Shown in pieces: positions 10,846 through 22,771 of a stretch of DNA of 64,000 nucleotides. Origin of the DNA: Cololabis saira (lineage: Eukaryota; Chordata; Actinopteri; Beloniformes; Belonidae); assembly GCF_033807715.1 (NCBI RefSeq), contig NC_084598.1, forward strand, positions 47,400,986 through 47,464,985, read 5' to 3'. Made by a program: the position numbers and the translations under genes. The notes beneath the pieces are model-generated. The model was not told the DNA's origin, did no database searches, and was given only the letters and a program-made list of their open reading frames with translations. Every line of letters begins with the position of its first letter. The stretch's first letter is position 1.

Positions 10846-13098
10846 AACTGCCATCCCTCCTTTCCATCCCTTATGTCATTTCATCAATGAATGTGGTTTT
10901 ACTGCTATTTCAACATTTAGAGTCATCACCAGAAAAATAACACCAGAAAAATAACTTATTTGACAATTTTCACCTGTTTCAAGTAAATTTTCACTTGAAA
11001 TAAGTAGAAAAATCTGCCAGTGGGACAAGATTTATCTTTTTTTGCTATTTTGTTGAAAGTAACTCAAAAGTAATACACAAGTAGTGTAACGCATTACAAT
11101 TCAGATATAGTAATATTGTAATGTAACTAATTACTTTCAAATGACAGTAACTAGTAATATATAATGTATTATATTTTGGATGTAACTTGCCCAACACTGT
11201 CCACAACAGAGCACAGAGCCTCATTGAAACACCACTGTAAGATAAAAAACTCATCATCATTCATGAGTGAGTAGAACCCAAAGTCCACTCTGATTCTGGC
11301 TTTTACCAATGCCTTAAACATGGGCAAAAGCCCCTCCCCTGATTCATTCAACACCTGATTCTTCCTGCTTTTGTAAACGGACAGTTTGGCCTGTCCCACA
11401 ACAAAGTTCAATAACTGCCACTTCTTTCCATTTTCTTTTTTGTACCCAGCACCAAGAACAAAAGCCATTTTACACCACTCCTCACCACAGCTTAAAAACA
11501 TAATTTTCAAAATTTAAAACAGTTCTTCTAATCTGTAACATTCCATAAAACAATGGAAAATAGTTTCCGGCTCGTCACAGAAAGGGCACTTAGTGGACAC
11601 TGAGGGATTCAACCTAGAAACAAAGCTGTTAACACCCAGAGCTCCCTTCAATATCCTCCACTGTAGATCCCCTGATCTTTTGTTTAAGGGTGGCTTATAT
11701 AGCACCCTCCACACTGGTTTGCAATCGTCCTCCATCTTTAATGTCTCTCTCCATACAGTGTTGGTTTTCCCACTCAACTGTTTTTTGTTCAGAGCTTTAA
11801 CACAGTGTTTGTACATAGCTTTCCCCGTCAGCATGTACAAATCTGTAGATGGTTCATTTCCACTTCTCAAAGAAAACTCCATCACCCCAGTTTGATCCAC
11901 ATCAAGACCCAATTCAGGGAACGGATCTCCCTCATCTGGATGCTCTGTACCACTGAAGTAGTCCTGTAGCATCTCCAGTTCCTCGTTGCTCAGTCTCCTC
12001 ATCCATTCGTTCAGAATGTCTCTGGTGTGTCGCCTCGACCTCAGACCCAGCAAAGCGGCCACTGCCTCTGTGTTGTAGAATCCTGGACCCGCTACATCCG
12101 CAACATGTCTCAGTTTTACTGTCCCAGCTGACACCAACCTCTGAGTGAGCCCAGGTCTGCTTCCACTCTGCACATCCAGTCGGCCCCATGTGTTAGAGGC
12201 TCCTCAAGGAGCCAGTGCAACGAAGCTGCAGGTTCCAGCCTGTTCCATTTAAAAAGAGTCCATGCTCTAAACAGTCCCTGATAAAAAGGACACATCTCAC
12301 ACAATCTTATAAAATTACAGTCTGATAAAAACAAGGAAGCATCTAGCCCCAAACCTGCTATTCTCCTTAAAATGAAGCCCATTACTGGCTTCCAAACAAC
12401 ATCATCATCTCCTGTGAGGTACCTTTGTATATGTTGTAATCTGAAAGCCGCTGTTCTGCTTTCCAAGTGAATTAACCCCTGACCCCCTTCCTCTTTTGAC
12501 AAATAAAGTACACTTTGTGGAACCCAATGCAACTTGTCCCAGAAGAAATTGACCATTACTGCTTGTATTTTTTTTAACAGACCAGCAAGAGGCTCCATAC
12601 ATTTTAGCCTGTGCCAAATAGTTGATGCCACTAAATTATTAATGATCAGTACTCTTCCTCTGTAAGACATTTGTGGTAGCAGCCACCTCCATTTAGCCAG
12701 CTTTCCCTCCACCTTTTCCACCACTCCTTCCCAATTCTTTTCTTCAAACTGCTTATCCCCCAAGTACACCCCCAGGTACTTTAAACCGCCCCTCTTCCAC
12801 GTTAACCCCCCTGGCAACTTAGGTAGACCTGCAGACCATGTCCCAACTGCTAAGGCCTCACTTTTGGTCCAATTTACCTTTGCAGATGAAATTTTCCCAA
12901 AAGTTTTAACTATGTTTCCTAATCTTGTAACATCTTCTTGATTTTTTATAATGGCAATAATGTAATCTGCATAAGCTGAAACAATAAAACGTGTATTTTT
13001 TTTCTTTTTTTTTCGTTTATTTCGGCATGTTTATATAGACACATTTCATCTCCAGAACATTATACATTGCATACTCTTTTTTTTTTTTTTTTTTTTTA

Positions 13099-13593
13099 TT
13101 TTCTTTATTTTTTACCTTGTCTGCACACATATTATTGATTGATACCATGACGGTAGAAACCAAAAGTGTATATATGTGCATTATTACTATATGTAATATA
13201 TACATATATATATATACGCACACATATGCGTACACATACATAAATATACACATACAAACCCAGTGTTTTTTTTTTTTTTTTTTTTTTTTTTTTGGGGGGG
13301 GGTGGGGGGGGGGGGGGGGGTGACGACATCCACTGCCAATCCAGGAAGCAGGAACACACGGAGACACACATCAAGCACTGGAAATCTGCAACAAAAAACC
13401 ACAAACAAAGCACGAAACCGGCACGGAGCCATCCAAAACACGAACAGCAATCGACCTAAATCTTGAGATCTGATCGCAGTCTGAGCTAAGCTATCGCTAC
13501 CGCTACCTAAACCCAAAAACTAAAGAGCCAGCATGCAGGTGAACAAGCCAGTGTGTATGTCTATGTGTGTGTGTGTGTATGTATATGATCATG

Positions 13594-13662
<69 letters not shown>

Positions 13663-14280
13663 AACCAAACAAAGCTCCACCTGAAGTGTATCTATAGTGG
13701 GGGAGGGGGGGGAGCAACCCCGCCACCCGCGAGACCAGAGGCCGACAAGGAAGAGCCCGGAACCCAGGCCACTGGCAACCCCACAGAGGGGAGAAGTAGG
13801 AGGGAGGCAACCCACCGCCTGCGAGGCCCCCCCCCGACCCGGCGGCGGCCGAGGGGGCCCGCGGGCGGGGCCCCCACGGCGCGGAAAGAAGCAGCCAGGG
13901 ATCCCGCGGCGGCGGACCGCGACCCAGGCAATCCCCGGCCACCCGGTCCGGGCCGGACACGCGGCCAGGAGGCCCTCACCCTTCAGGCCAACGACCCCCA
14001 CCCGGCAGGGGGCCAGCCTGCCCGGAGAGACAGAGCCGCCCCGGCCGCCGACGCGGGCAGGCGCACCCGTCCCCCACGAAAGTGGCCCTCCAAGACCAGA
14101 GGGGCGCCCCGCCGTAGAGGCAGCGGGGGGGACCGGAGACGGCCCCGGAGAGAGGGAACCCCCCAACAAGGCGACACCCGCGCAGGCCCGACAACGGAGG
14201 GCCCCAGACCCAGGCATCCCATTCATTCATCCATTCACCTATTCGATACCTATACTAATAATAATATAATATACTATACA

Positions 14281-14334
<54 letters not shown>

Positions 14335-15606
14335 CCATCTTTGTATAAAATAATATTGAATATTCAATAAAATTGATAAATTATTAAGTTTTTGCCAATG
14401 GAGGCTCAAATCCTCCATGGCAGGACCCTTCCATACCGCATTCCCACCGACACAGACATACAATCACGCACCGTTTCCCCCTCCCCGGGGGGATCCAGCA
14501 CCGCCAGAAGGCACCCCAGGCTGCACGGCGAGCCCCGCCAGGCCCGGGTAACCCGACCCACCCGTCCCAGGCCCAGGCCGGTGAGGGAACGCGGGTGATG
14601 TGGGACCCCCTCCCGCCCCTTGTGTTGAGTGCATGTGATTAATGCCATAAAAACAGGGAGGAGGGAGGGCCAAGTATCGATTGACACAGACCCCCCCCCT
14701 CCCGAACTACGTGTCCTTGTCAAATGTATTTATTAAGTGTTGAATGTGCAGTGTCTATTTTGCAGTTAAAACCGTGAGGCGGGGAGTGCCAGGCCCCGCG
14801 GGACAGTGCCCCCCACGACCCGGACCCCCCGCCTTTCGCCTATGTGCGTATGAATCGTGTAGGGGGGGCAAGAGGGGGAGCGGAGGCCGAAGCCAGGAAG
14901 CAGGACCAGCAAAGCCGGCCCTGATAAGACACCCGCGTCCCCCCACCGGCCGTCCAGTAGACGGGGGCCGGCCCCCCGAGCCGGGCAAGGGCCCCACCGT
15001 ACCTCCAAGGGCGCCCCCGGCGCCGCCGGAGCCCCCAGACGGAGGGGGAAACGGTCCAACATCCTCCCATTCATACTGACAACATAAGACATAGATACCT
15101 GGGAATGGTGCCACCCCGCCGTCGCGCCCGCCCGTGCACCCCCCGGTCAGGGGAGGCCCGCTCCCCGGACCCGGCCCCACCCCCCCCCGAGGCCACCCCG
15201 GCGGACACCCCAAGGGTCCCGGAGTCCCCACATCCGCAGGGGCACTTGGCCCCCGCCCAGCGACGGAGGACCAAGGCAGCAATGCCCCCCCAGCGCAGAC
15301 AGCCACCCCCCACCCAGGCAGGGCCGGGCCCTCCGGGTGGGACCCCCACGTCCACGGCCCCGCCCCCCCCGGGAGGCCCGGAGACGCCCCAGCCACAGCC
15401 CCCCGCCCGAGCCCTCCCCAGCCACCCCCCCCCCCCACCGCCATGAGGTAACCCCCCCCACAGGCCCCCAAGGCCCCCACCGGCTAGGGACAGGGCCCCG
15501 CGGCCCCCCCCACCGCCCCCCAGGGGCCACCCGAGGCCCGCGCCCCAGACCCCCCAAGCCGACCCCCAACCCCAAGGGCTACGAGATCACCACCCCCCCG
15601 CCCCCA
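13099..15606 (-). other. L1 3' UTR: microsatellites and very G-rich tract
   Basis: This stretch lies between the ORF2 stop and the poly-A tail. In L1 sense it begins with about 1.9 kb of extremely G-rich sequence (15600-13690, with a small AT-rich AAT-repeat island at 14240-14400). A (CA)n tract follows (GT at 13596-13658 on the plus strand), then unique sequence, a C/A run (G-run 13294-13320 and T-run 13264-13293 on the plus strand), and AT-rich DNA. The long GC-rich open frames on both strands are composition effects. Confidence 0.7.
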
Positions 15607-18600
15607 CTAGGTAACGAAGCCAATAAACGGGGACCACAGAGAGTGCAATTCAGCCGAATGTTGTTCAGTGGAGGCAGACATTATCTCACTACTAATATGA
15701 TCTGATAAAAGATTCCTAAAATGGTTGATACATAAACTGGATTTTTGTTTCCAATTTACTAGAATGGTTTTCTTTGCGATACATAAGGCAGTGAGAACCC
15801 GGTGTGTCCAATTAGGATCTATTTGAGTGTCTCCCAGGTGACCTAATATACATACCGTGGGGCACACTGGGATTCTGTGGTTGATCCATGTGGATAAATC
15901 CTCACAAATCTCCTTCCAGAACCTCTGTACCGGTGTACAGAACCATAAAGCATGCATATAATTATCTGGGGTGTTCTCTGTGCACTGTGAACAGATATTA
16001 GAGGTGACAAAGCCCATCTGGAACATCCTTTGTCCAGTATAATGTATTCTATGAAGAACTTTGTACTGTATAAGTTGTAGGTTTGGGTTTTTAGTCATAG
16101 TAAACGTATTTAAGCATATTTGTGACCAAGAAAACTGGTCGGTATTAAGAGAGAGATCCGCCTCCCACTTAGAGATCGGGAGAGAGACTGAATCGTCCAG
16201 TTTAGACACTAACCTGTAGAGTTTTGATAACAACTTTAAAGTGCTTAGATTCAATAAATCTATTATCTTAGCGGGGAGTTGTAAATCTAATTGGCTAATT
16301 TTGTATGTTTTATTTATTATTGCCTTAAGTTGTTGATACTCTAAAAATGTATTCCTGCTAACTCCGTATTGAACAATAAGTGTATTGAAAGGTACAAACT
16401 GTCCTCCTACAATTACGTGCTGTAAGTACCGTATTCCTTGATCTCTCCATTGAACGAAGTTAACCATCTTTTTATCCTTTTTCACGATGTCTGGGTTGTT
16501 CCATATGGGTGTACGGTCACATGGAAAAAGTGAAATTTTAGCTATTTTAAGAAATTCCCACCAAGCTGATAAAGTTGTGCTAATATTAATGCTTTTGAAA
16601 CATTGATGACGTTTGATACTTTGACTAATAAATGGTAACTCTGAGATTTCTAGTTCATTACAAAACACTTGCTCTGAGTCCAGCCATTGACTATCTAAAG
16701 GATGATCTTTTGACCATTTTACAATATACTGTAACTTACTGGCTATGAAGTAATACTGAAAATTAGGTAATTCTAAACCTCCATATTCTTTGGATTTTTG
16801 CAATGTCTTTAAACTAATACGTGGAGTTTTATTTTTCCACAGAAATTTTGATACATATGAGTCCAACGATTTAAACCAGGAAAGAGGGGGTTTGCATGGT
16901 ATCATTGAGAAAAAATAATTTACTTTTGGTAAAACCATCATTTTAATGGTGGCTATTCTACCCATGAGCGAAATGGGGAGAGAGCTCCATCTGGAAAGAT
17001 CATCTTCTATTTTCTTTATAAGCTGAACATGATTTAATTTTATTAACTCTGACAGCCTAGGGGAGATGTTTATGCCTAAATATCTAATGTTCCCTGATTG
17101 TAATTGAGTATTGGTTATATTCCTAAAATTGCAGTTAACACACAAAACAGTGGATTTAGACCAATTAATAGAATAATCAGACAGAGATGAAAATCCCTCT
17201 ATAAGTGCAATTGTCTGTGATAGTGAAGATCGTGAGTTCTGGAGGAAGAGGAGTATGTCATCCGCATAAAGACTTATTTTGTGCTCTAATATTTTACATT
17301 GTATACCTTTAATATTTTGATTTTGTCTAATAGCTGCTGCTAAAGGTTCAATAAATATTGCAAATAATGAGGGAGAGAGAGCAACCCTGTCTAGTGCCTC
17401 TTTGCAAGGTAAAACTTGTAGAGATTTGATCATTTGTCCTTACACGTGCCTTGGGAGAGCTGTATAATATTTTTATCCAGTCAATGAAAGATTCGCCAAA
17501 TCCAAATTTATGCAAAGTTGCCAATAGAAACTTTCAATTTACCTTATCAAATGCTTTTTCCGCGTCTAAGGATATAATAGTAGTCTCCTGTTTATTGATA
17601 CTCGAATAGTCTATAATATTTAATAATCTGCGAATATTAGTAGACGAATGTCTACCTTTAATGAAGCCTGTTTGATCCGGATGTATAATAGAAGGGGTGA
17701 CTCTTTTCAGACGTTCAGTAATGGCCTTGCTAATTATTTTAAGGTCTACATTTATCAATGAAATTGGGCGGTAGCTCGATGGGAGCAAGGGATCCTTGTC
17801 TGGTTTTAATAAAAGACTAATATTAGCAGAGTCCATATTTAAGGGTAAGCTTTTATTCTCCCTAGCATTTAGAATCATTTTATAAAATGTTGGTGCTAAT
17901 ATGCTCCAGAATTCCTTGTAAAATTCAGCTGGAAAACCATCTGGGCCCGGAGCTTTATTATTGGGCATATGTTGAAGAGCTTCATGGAGTTCTCCTATTG
18001 AGAGCGGTGAGTCTAAATTCGTAACCTGTTCCTGATGTAACTTCGGCAGATTAATGTCTCCAAGAAACTCATTAATGGATTGATCAGATGGTTCAATTTG
18101 TGACGAGTATAATTTATAGTAAAAGTCTCTAAAGACTGAATTTATTAAACAGGGATCATGTGTAACTCCCCCTGACTGGTCCTTAATGGATGTTATGGTT
18201 GTTTTTTCTTTGTTTATTTTTAATTGATTGGCTAAGTATTTTCCCGATCTGTTAGCATGTGCAAAGTTTTCCAGGCGAAGCCTTTGTACTAGAAACTGTG
18301 TTTTTGCGTCAATTATTTTATTTAATTCTATTTTAGTTTTCCTTATTCTGTTAAGGATACGTTCGTCTGCAGAGGTCTGGAAGGCCTCCTCTAGCGTCTT
18401 TATTTCACACTCTAATTCTTTTGTTTTTAAGTTGTCTTTTTTTTTCTTATTTGAAGAAAAGGAAATTATTTTGCCTCGCATTACTGCTTTTCCTGCTTCC
18501 CATAGAACGCTCGCTGATATTTCCGGCTGGTCGTTATTTTGTAAAAATATATCCCATTCTTTCTTAAAAAAATTAATAAAGTCGGGGTCTTTGAGCAATG

Positions 18601-19435
18601 ATGTATTAAATCTCCAAACTTTGGAGGATGATACGCTCCCCCTCTTCCCCAGAGTGAAAGAAACAGGTGCGTGATCGCTAATAATGATTGGGTGAATTTG
18701 TGATTCTGAAATATCTCTCATCAGAGAGCTACTGACTAAAAAATAATCTAACCTAGAATATGAGTGATGAACGGCTGAGAAAAAAGTGTAGTTCCTAAGG
18801 GTTGGGTGTAGAGAGCGCCATGTATCGCAAAGACCCAGATCATTCATGTATTGCTTAACAATACTTGCTGACTGCCAACTCCTGTGTCCGCCTGCATTAC
18901 TGAGCCTGTCCACTCCAGGGTCCAGAACCATGTTGAAGTCTCCTCCGATGATGACTGTGTTGTCTAGGTGAGCAGAAAGTGAGGTGAAAAAAGAGTGAAA
19001 AAACGAGGAGCCATCAACATTTGGGCCATATACATTAGAAATACATAAATTCAAGCTTTGAATTTGCAAGACTAAAATTAAATATCTACCCTCTGAGTCA
19101 ATGTGAGTGTCCTTTACGGTGAAATTTACTCTTTTATTAATGAGAATTGCTACCCCTCTTTGTCTGGAGTTGTAACAGGCGCAGAAAACATGCGGAAATT
19201 GTGCCGTGGCCAATGCATCTACCGAAGCTTTAACTAAATGAGTTTCTTGCAGTAGGACAATGTCTGCCTGCAGAGTTTGTATGTGGTTAAGAAGTTTTAA
19301 TCTCTTTGCCGTGTTCCCGGCTCCGTTTACGTTCCAGGTGACAAACTTTAATTTATCCATAATCCAATCATTGAAAGTAACATTATATGTAAGTGGTAAT
19401 GTTGCATGAAAAGCTGTTGTATGTGTGTGTGCCAT
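15607..19435 (-). pseudogene. L1 ORF2 (endonuclease-reverse transcriptase), two lesions
   Basis: The likely start is the ATG at 19360 (MDKLKFVTWNVNG), since the preceding 25 residues do not look conserved. The AP endonuclease shows VTWNVNGAG, IVLLQETHL, IIGGDFNMVLD and IISDHAPVSF. The reverse transcriptase shows APGPDGFPAEFYKEFW, YRPISLINVDLKI, ISLDAEKAFDKVN and LYADDILLF (near 17260). The C-terminus has a Cys-rich motif (CSQCTENTPDNYMHALWFC). Lesion one is a TGA at 17534-17536 just after DKVN, where the surrounding frame continues cleanly. Lesion two is a 1-bp frameshift near 17390, just after QRGTRQGC. The remaining frame to 15607 is open, so decay is slight. Confidence 0.85.
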
Positions 19436-19754
19436 GTTATTCTAGATGTGTGAAATGTGTGTTTGTACCAATTTACCAAACCGAGAAAGAAAGTGCAGCA
19501 GAGTGGGACATAGAGGGAAAAAAGAAAAAAAAAGGGGAAAGGGAGTGAGGTGGGGGGGAGGGAGATAATTCTAAACATGATAGAAAAAGAAATAGAGAAA
19601 ATAAAAAAAGAGAGAGAAAGGCAATCACCAGTGTGAGCCTATAACTTACCGAGACTAGCAGAGCAAGAATTATTAATACATTAATATATACCGAGAATAT
19701 TTTATGAAACTATATCTAATCTAATCACCAAGTGTTTATGTAACTATATCTAAC

Positions 19755-20591
19755 CTAATCACCAGTTAGTAAGAAAGAAAGAGAGGAAAAGAAAGTAAAT
19801 TTTGTACTCATCCTTTTTAGAAGAGTGATGTTGGAGTCACGGTACAGTTGTCCGTTCACGTACAGCTTGTCCACGGTGATGACAGCACGAGATCCCTCCG
19901 TCATGAACCTCCTCCGGACCGGGAAGAGGACTCGGCGACGGTCCAGGATCTCCCGGGGGAACTGGTCGTTCACGGAGAACGGCAATCCGCGTAGCTGTGG
20001 CCCCCGTCTTCTCACAAGCTCTTTGTCTTTATAGTGTTCGAATTTAGCAACAATGGGCCTGGGTCTCTGGGCTTCGGGTCTTCTTCCTCCTAGGCGATGG
20101 ACGCGGTGAAACGTGATGGAGTTCGCCAGGTCTTCTGGAAGCTTCAGGTGGTTCCGGATGAAATCCTGGACGGATTGTTCAGGATCTTCATCAGGTTTCT
20201 CCGGGATCCCCGAGAACACCAAGTTGTCCCTCATGGAACGAGCTTGAAGGTCTAAAACGGCCTCCTTTAAAGATTTATTTTCATTTTGGAGTCGGCTAAA
20301 ACCCTCTGACATGGATTTCATCGACTTCTTCAGATTGGTGTTTTCAGCCATCAATTTTTCCACCTGCTGGTTACCGTATTCCACAGCTTCTCTTAATGAC
20401 TGGAATTCCTTGTGCAGGACTTCCACCAGGGATAAACGGGAGTCATGGGAGGCCAAGCGGGTGTCAATGGACCTCAGAATGTCCTCGGTGGTATTTCCTG
20501 GAGGAGAGATTGCTCCAGGGGAATCCTCAGGACGGCAACGCTTCGGCGTGGAGGAAGCGCCGGAGGACGCGCCCCCAGACTTCTTCACCAT
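19755..20591 (-). CDS. L1 ORF1 protein (RNA-binding chaperone type)
   Basis: The 278-residue intact frame starts MVKKSGGASSGASS. A low-complexity basic/Pro-rich N-terminus is followed by a predicted coiled coil (about residues 45-115, heptad-like VEVLHKEFQSLREAVEYGNQ). Then comes an RRM-like and C-terminal domain region containing NLVFSGIPEKPDED, FHRVHRLGGRRPEAQ and RPRPIVAKFEHYKDKELV. This order matches L1 ORF1 proteins, which trimerise and coat L1 RNA in cytoplasmic particles. The frame is undamaged, unlike ORF2 downstream. The start codon is the first ATG of the frame and lies 269 bp from the element's 5' end. The last residues, FTFFSSLSFLLTGD, may extend slightly past the usual end. Confidence 0.85.
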   Translation of the reverse strand: MVKKSGGASSGASSTPKRCRPEDSPGAISPPGNTTEDILRSIDTRLASHDSRLSLVEVLHKEFQSLREAVEYGNQQVEKLMAENTNLKKSMKSMSEGFSRLQNENKSLKEAVLDLQARSMRDNLVFSGIPEKPDEDPEQSVQDFIRNHLKLPEDLANSITFHRVHRLGGRRPEAQRPRPIVAKFEHYKDKELVRRRGPQLRGLPFSVNDQFPREILDRRRVLFPVRRRFMTEGSRAVITVDKLYVNGQLYRDSNITLLKRMSTKFTFFSSLSFLLTGD

Positions 20592-20860
20592 GACAAATCT
20601 CTCAAAATACTCGTCTATAGATGCGTCTAAAGATTCGCTTTGCTCCAGGTTGGGTTCGGAATTATATAATCTAACTATAAACTACCCTTTCGTTATTTTA
20701 AACTGAGAATATAATCGTTTTTAAAGCATTTATTGAAAACGAAAGTATTACCTCGCCATGTTGGATTCTGCTGCCTCGTTCTCGCGATACTACCACATCT
20801 CGTGGTGCGTTCGCTGCTGCTGGGCTGCAAACCCGCTGCTGCTGGGCTGCAGCGGGTTTG

Positions 20861-21500
20861 CATTGCATACTCAACACATGACGAAAAAGGTACGGGAGAA
20901 GCTGACGCTTATCAAAGTCCCGCCCCGTTCTATGTAAGATTCATGATCACATCAACAACAGAATTCAGTAAGATACATAGTTTACCACATAGCAATTTGT
21001 CTAATTTCATCCTACACAGTCCAGATAGCATGTATGTTTGTACACGTGTCCAGTCCACTCATCCTGATCACCGTTCCTGTGATTTACTACTGTGTCCACT
21101 GTTCAGTTATTTTTATGTCCAAGTCTCTTTTTGCATGCAATCCACTTTGCAATGGAGGTGCGTGTGTCAATGCAGATTTTGATTAGTCGCTGTCATCTGG
21201 CTCTCTAGCCGCCACAGCCTTTGCCCCCTCCGCTCGTACTGACTTCATCTCCTCACGAGCTTTGGACACATCCGACCATACACTGGTCAGTCTCCCCTTG
21301 ATGTCAGAGAGGCCAGAGAGCAGCTTTGCCTGGCTTGGTCGTGATATCTGCTGTGCTGTGATAGAGCTCAATGTCACACACACACATTTTATAGTCACTT
21401 TGTTTTGTTTCCATGTTTTGTTTCCATGCCAGGTGTTCCAGTGCTGATTTTCCCACATTGCCTTGTTTCGTACACATAGCCAGACATTGCCTTCCTGTAC
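20861..21500 (-). other. LINE B 3' UTR (L1-proximal part)
   Basis: This is the sequence between the LINE B stop codon and the L1 insertion; the rest of the UTR resumes at 13064-12995 beyond the L1. It includes a stretch (21183-21370, minus) with a 60-residue open frame rich in Lys/Glu/Ser ending AAREPDDSD. I do not recognise this frame. It could be UTR, or a captured exon. Confidence 0.5.
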
Positions 21501-22207
21501 CTAGGTTTGATAATCCTTCAATAACAGCTTCTTTAACTCATGTTTGAAAACAGTTAAATTTCTTGCTAACTTTAATTCATTGTTTAGGCTATTCCACATT
21601 TTCACACCAGCTACTGACAAACTATGGCTTCTCATCGTTGTCCTTATCTTTTTCTGTTTAAACTGCAGCGAGCTGCGCATGCTGTGAGGACTTTGACTAA
21701 GAGTGAACAATTTCTGAACATTTACTGGTAATGCCGCCTGTGTTGCTTTGTAAATTGTTTGTAGCATCTGAAAATGAATCTCTCTCAGTTTTAGATATTT
21801 CGTCTTTATGAACAGTTCGTTCGTATGTGCCCTGGCTGGGACAGAATGAATGATGCGAAGTGCTTTTTTTTGCAATTTAAATATTGGTTCTGTAATGCCC
21901 TTGTAAGTGAAACCCCAATTTTCTACACAGTACCTCATATGTGGGACTATTAGTGCCGAGTATATGGTCTTAAGCGAGTTTAAATTGAGAGATTTCTGCA
22001 ATTTCCACAGAATAGACACACTCCTTGCCATCTTATTTTGAATTATTTTTACATGTGGTCGCCATGTCAAGAGGTCATCCACTAATATACCCAGAACCTT
22101 ATGTTCCCTCACTCTTTCTATATTGTTTCCATTTACTTGCAAGTTTATGCTTTTCTTTACATTATTTCTCCCAAATAACATGAATTTGGTCTTTGCCAGA
22201 TTTAGTG
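21501..22207 (-). pseudogene. LINE B reverse transcriptase, C-terminal part
   Basis: The frame opens with KLSLNLAKTKFMLFG immediately after the insertion point of LINE A and ends KKLLLKDYQT with a stop at 21501. It is homologous over its length to the C-terminal part of LINE A (compare IRTTMRSHSLSVAGVKMWN with IRTTLKGFCISITGVKLWN there). It supplies the thumb and C-terminal region of the enzyme but is separated from its palm by the LINE A insertion. Confidence 0.8.
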
Positions 22208-22771
22208 ATAATTTGTTTGTTTGTTTGTTTGTTTGTACTGTTTATTCCGAATATGCCAGGAAGCAAAATAATAAAGCACAGAAAAACCGAAAATAAATGA
22301 CATATTCGAAAAGGAGTGAGAAGAAGCATAGCTTATTAGCTCTCACCCCTTTGTCTAAAATAAAAAAATAAATATATATTATATATATATATATATACAT
22401 ACACATATACACTGTATATACATACACACATACATATACACATACATAGTCTAGATACTGTATCCATATATACACATACACACATACCTAAACATACATG
22501 CACACATATACATATACACCTATATATACCCACACATACACACACACACACACAGGCTTCTCTGCCTCTCATCACCATGCCATATAAAATGAATGATAAT
22601 AAACAATAATCATACATGAACTTTATCCTTCGTACCCTTTAAACAACATATTTTTGTACATTTTCTTGAACTGTTGGATGTTTGGACTTTGTTTGAGTTC
22701 CTCACTTAGGTTGTTCCATAGCTTGACACCGGTAATAGATATACAGAAACCTTTCAAGGTTGTTCGTATGT

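Larger units (their letters stand above)
9382..11199. mobile_element. Non-autonomous hAT transposon with 8-bp target duplication
   Basis: The element starts CAGTGTTGGGGGTAACGCG and ends …GTAACTTGCCCAACACTG, giving a terminal inverted repeat of at least 10 bp. Identical octamers TCCACAAC flank it at 9374-9381 and 11200-11207, which is diagnostic for hAT-type transposition. No transposase frame is visible. It interrupts the C-terminal codons of the Tx1 LINE. Inside are a Harbinger-like MITE (about 9862-9997) and a large 27-bp minisatellite (10199-10845). Confidence 0.88.
9339..12992 (-). pseudogene. Tx1-like LINE ORF2, C-terminal half
   Basis: Reading from 12992 down, the frame starts with the reverse transcriptase active-site box, here SAYADYIIAI instead of the usual YADD, so one catalytic aspartate is lost. 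Next come the thumb-like segment GLKYLGVYLG and LPQMSYRGRVLIINNLVAST, then the Cys/His-rich end CPFCDEPETIFHCFMEC near 11550. The frame shifts between about 12120 and 12170, and an in-frame TAA lies at 11514-11516. The last codons (…FNEALCSVV) run into the hAT insertion at 11199 and resume at 9381 with EGQLVFNYVFL and a stop. This is a decayed retrotransposon gene with no host function expected. Confidence 0.75.
13077..20860 (-). mobile_element. Near full-length L1 LINE with 12-bp target duplication
   Basis: The duplicate CATTGCATACTC flanks the element at 13065-13076 and 20861-20872. Reading on the minus strand, the 5' UTR is 20860-20592, ORF1 is 20591-19755, ORF2 runs from about 19360 to 15607, and a long 3' UTR ends in a poly-A tail (T-run 13077-13098 on the plus strand). 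The element lies within the 3' UTR of LINE B. About 7.8 kb is a plausible full length given the unusually long 3' UTR. ORF2 carries one nonsense codon and one frameshift, so this copy is probably not autonomous now. Confidence 0.88.

Noticed and set aside
13561..15705. Many overlapping 70-240 codon frames on both strands
   Set aside because: The region is an extremely GC-rich L1 3' UTR in which stops are rare by composition. Products are low-complexity Pro/Gly/Arg.
18228..18674. 148-codon plus-strand frame within L1 ORF2
   Set aside because: It is antisense to the conserved endonuclease-linker region of L1 ORF2 and has no motif.
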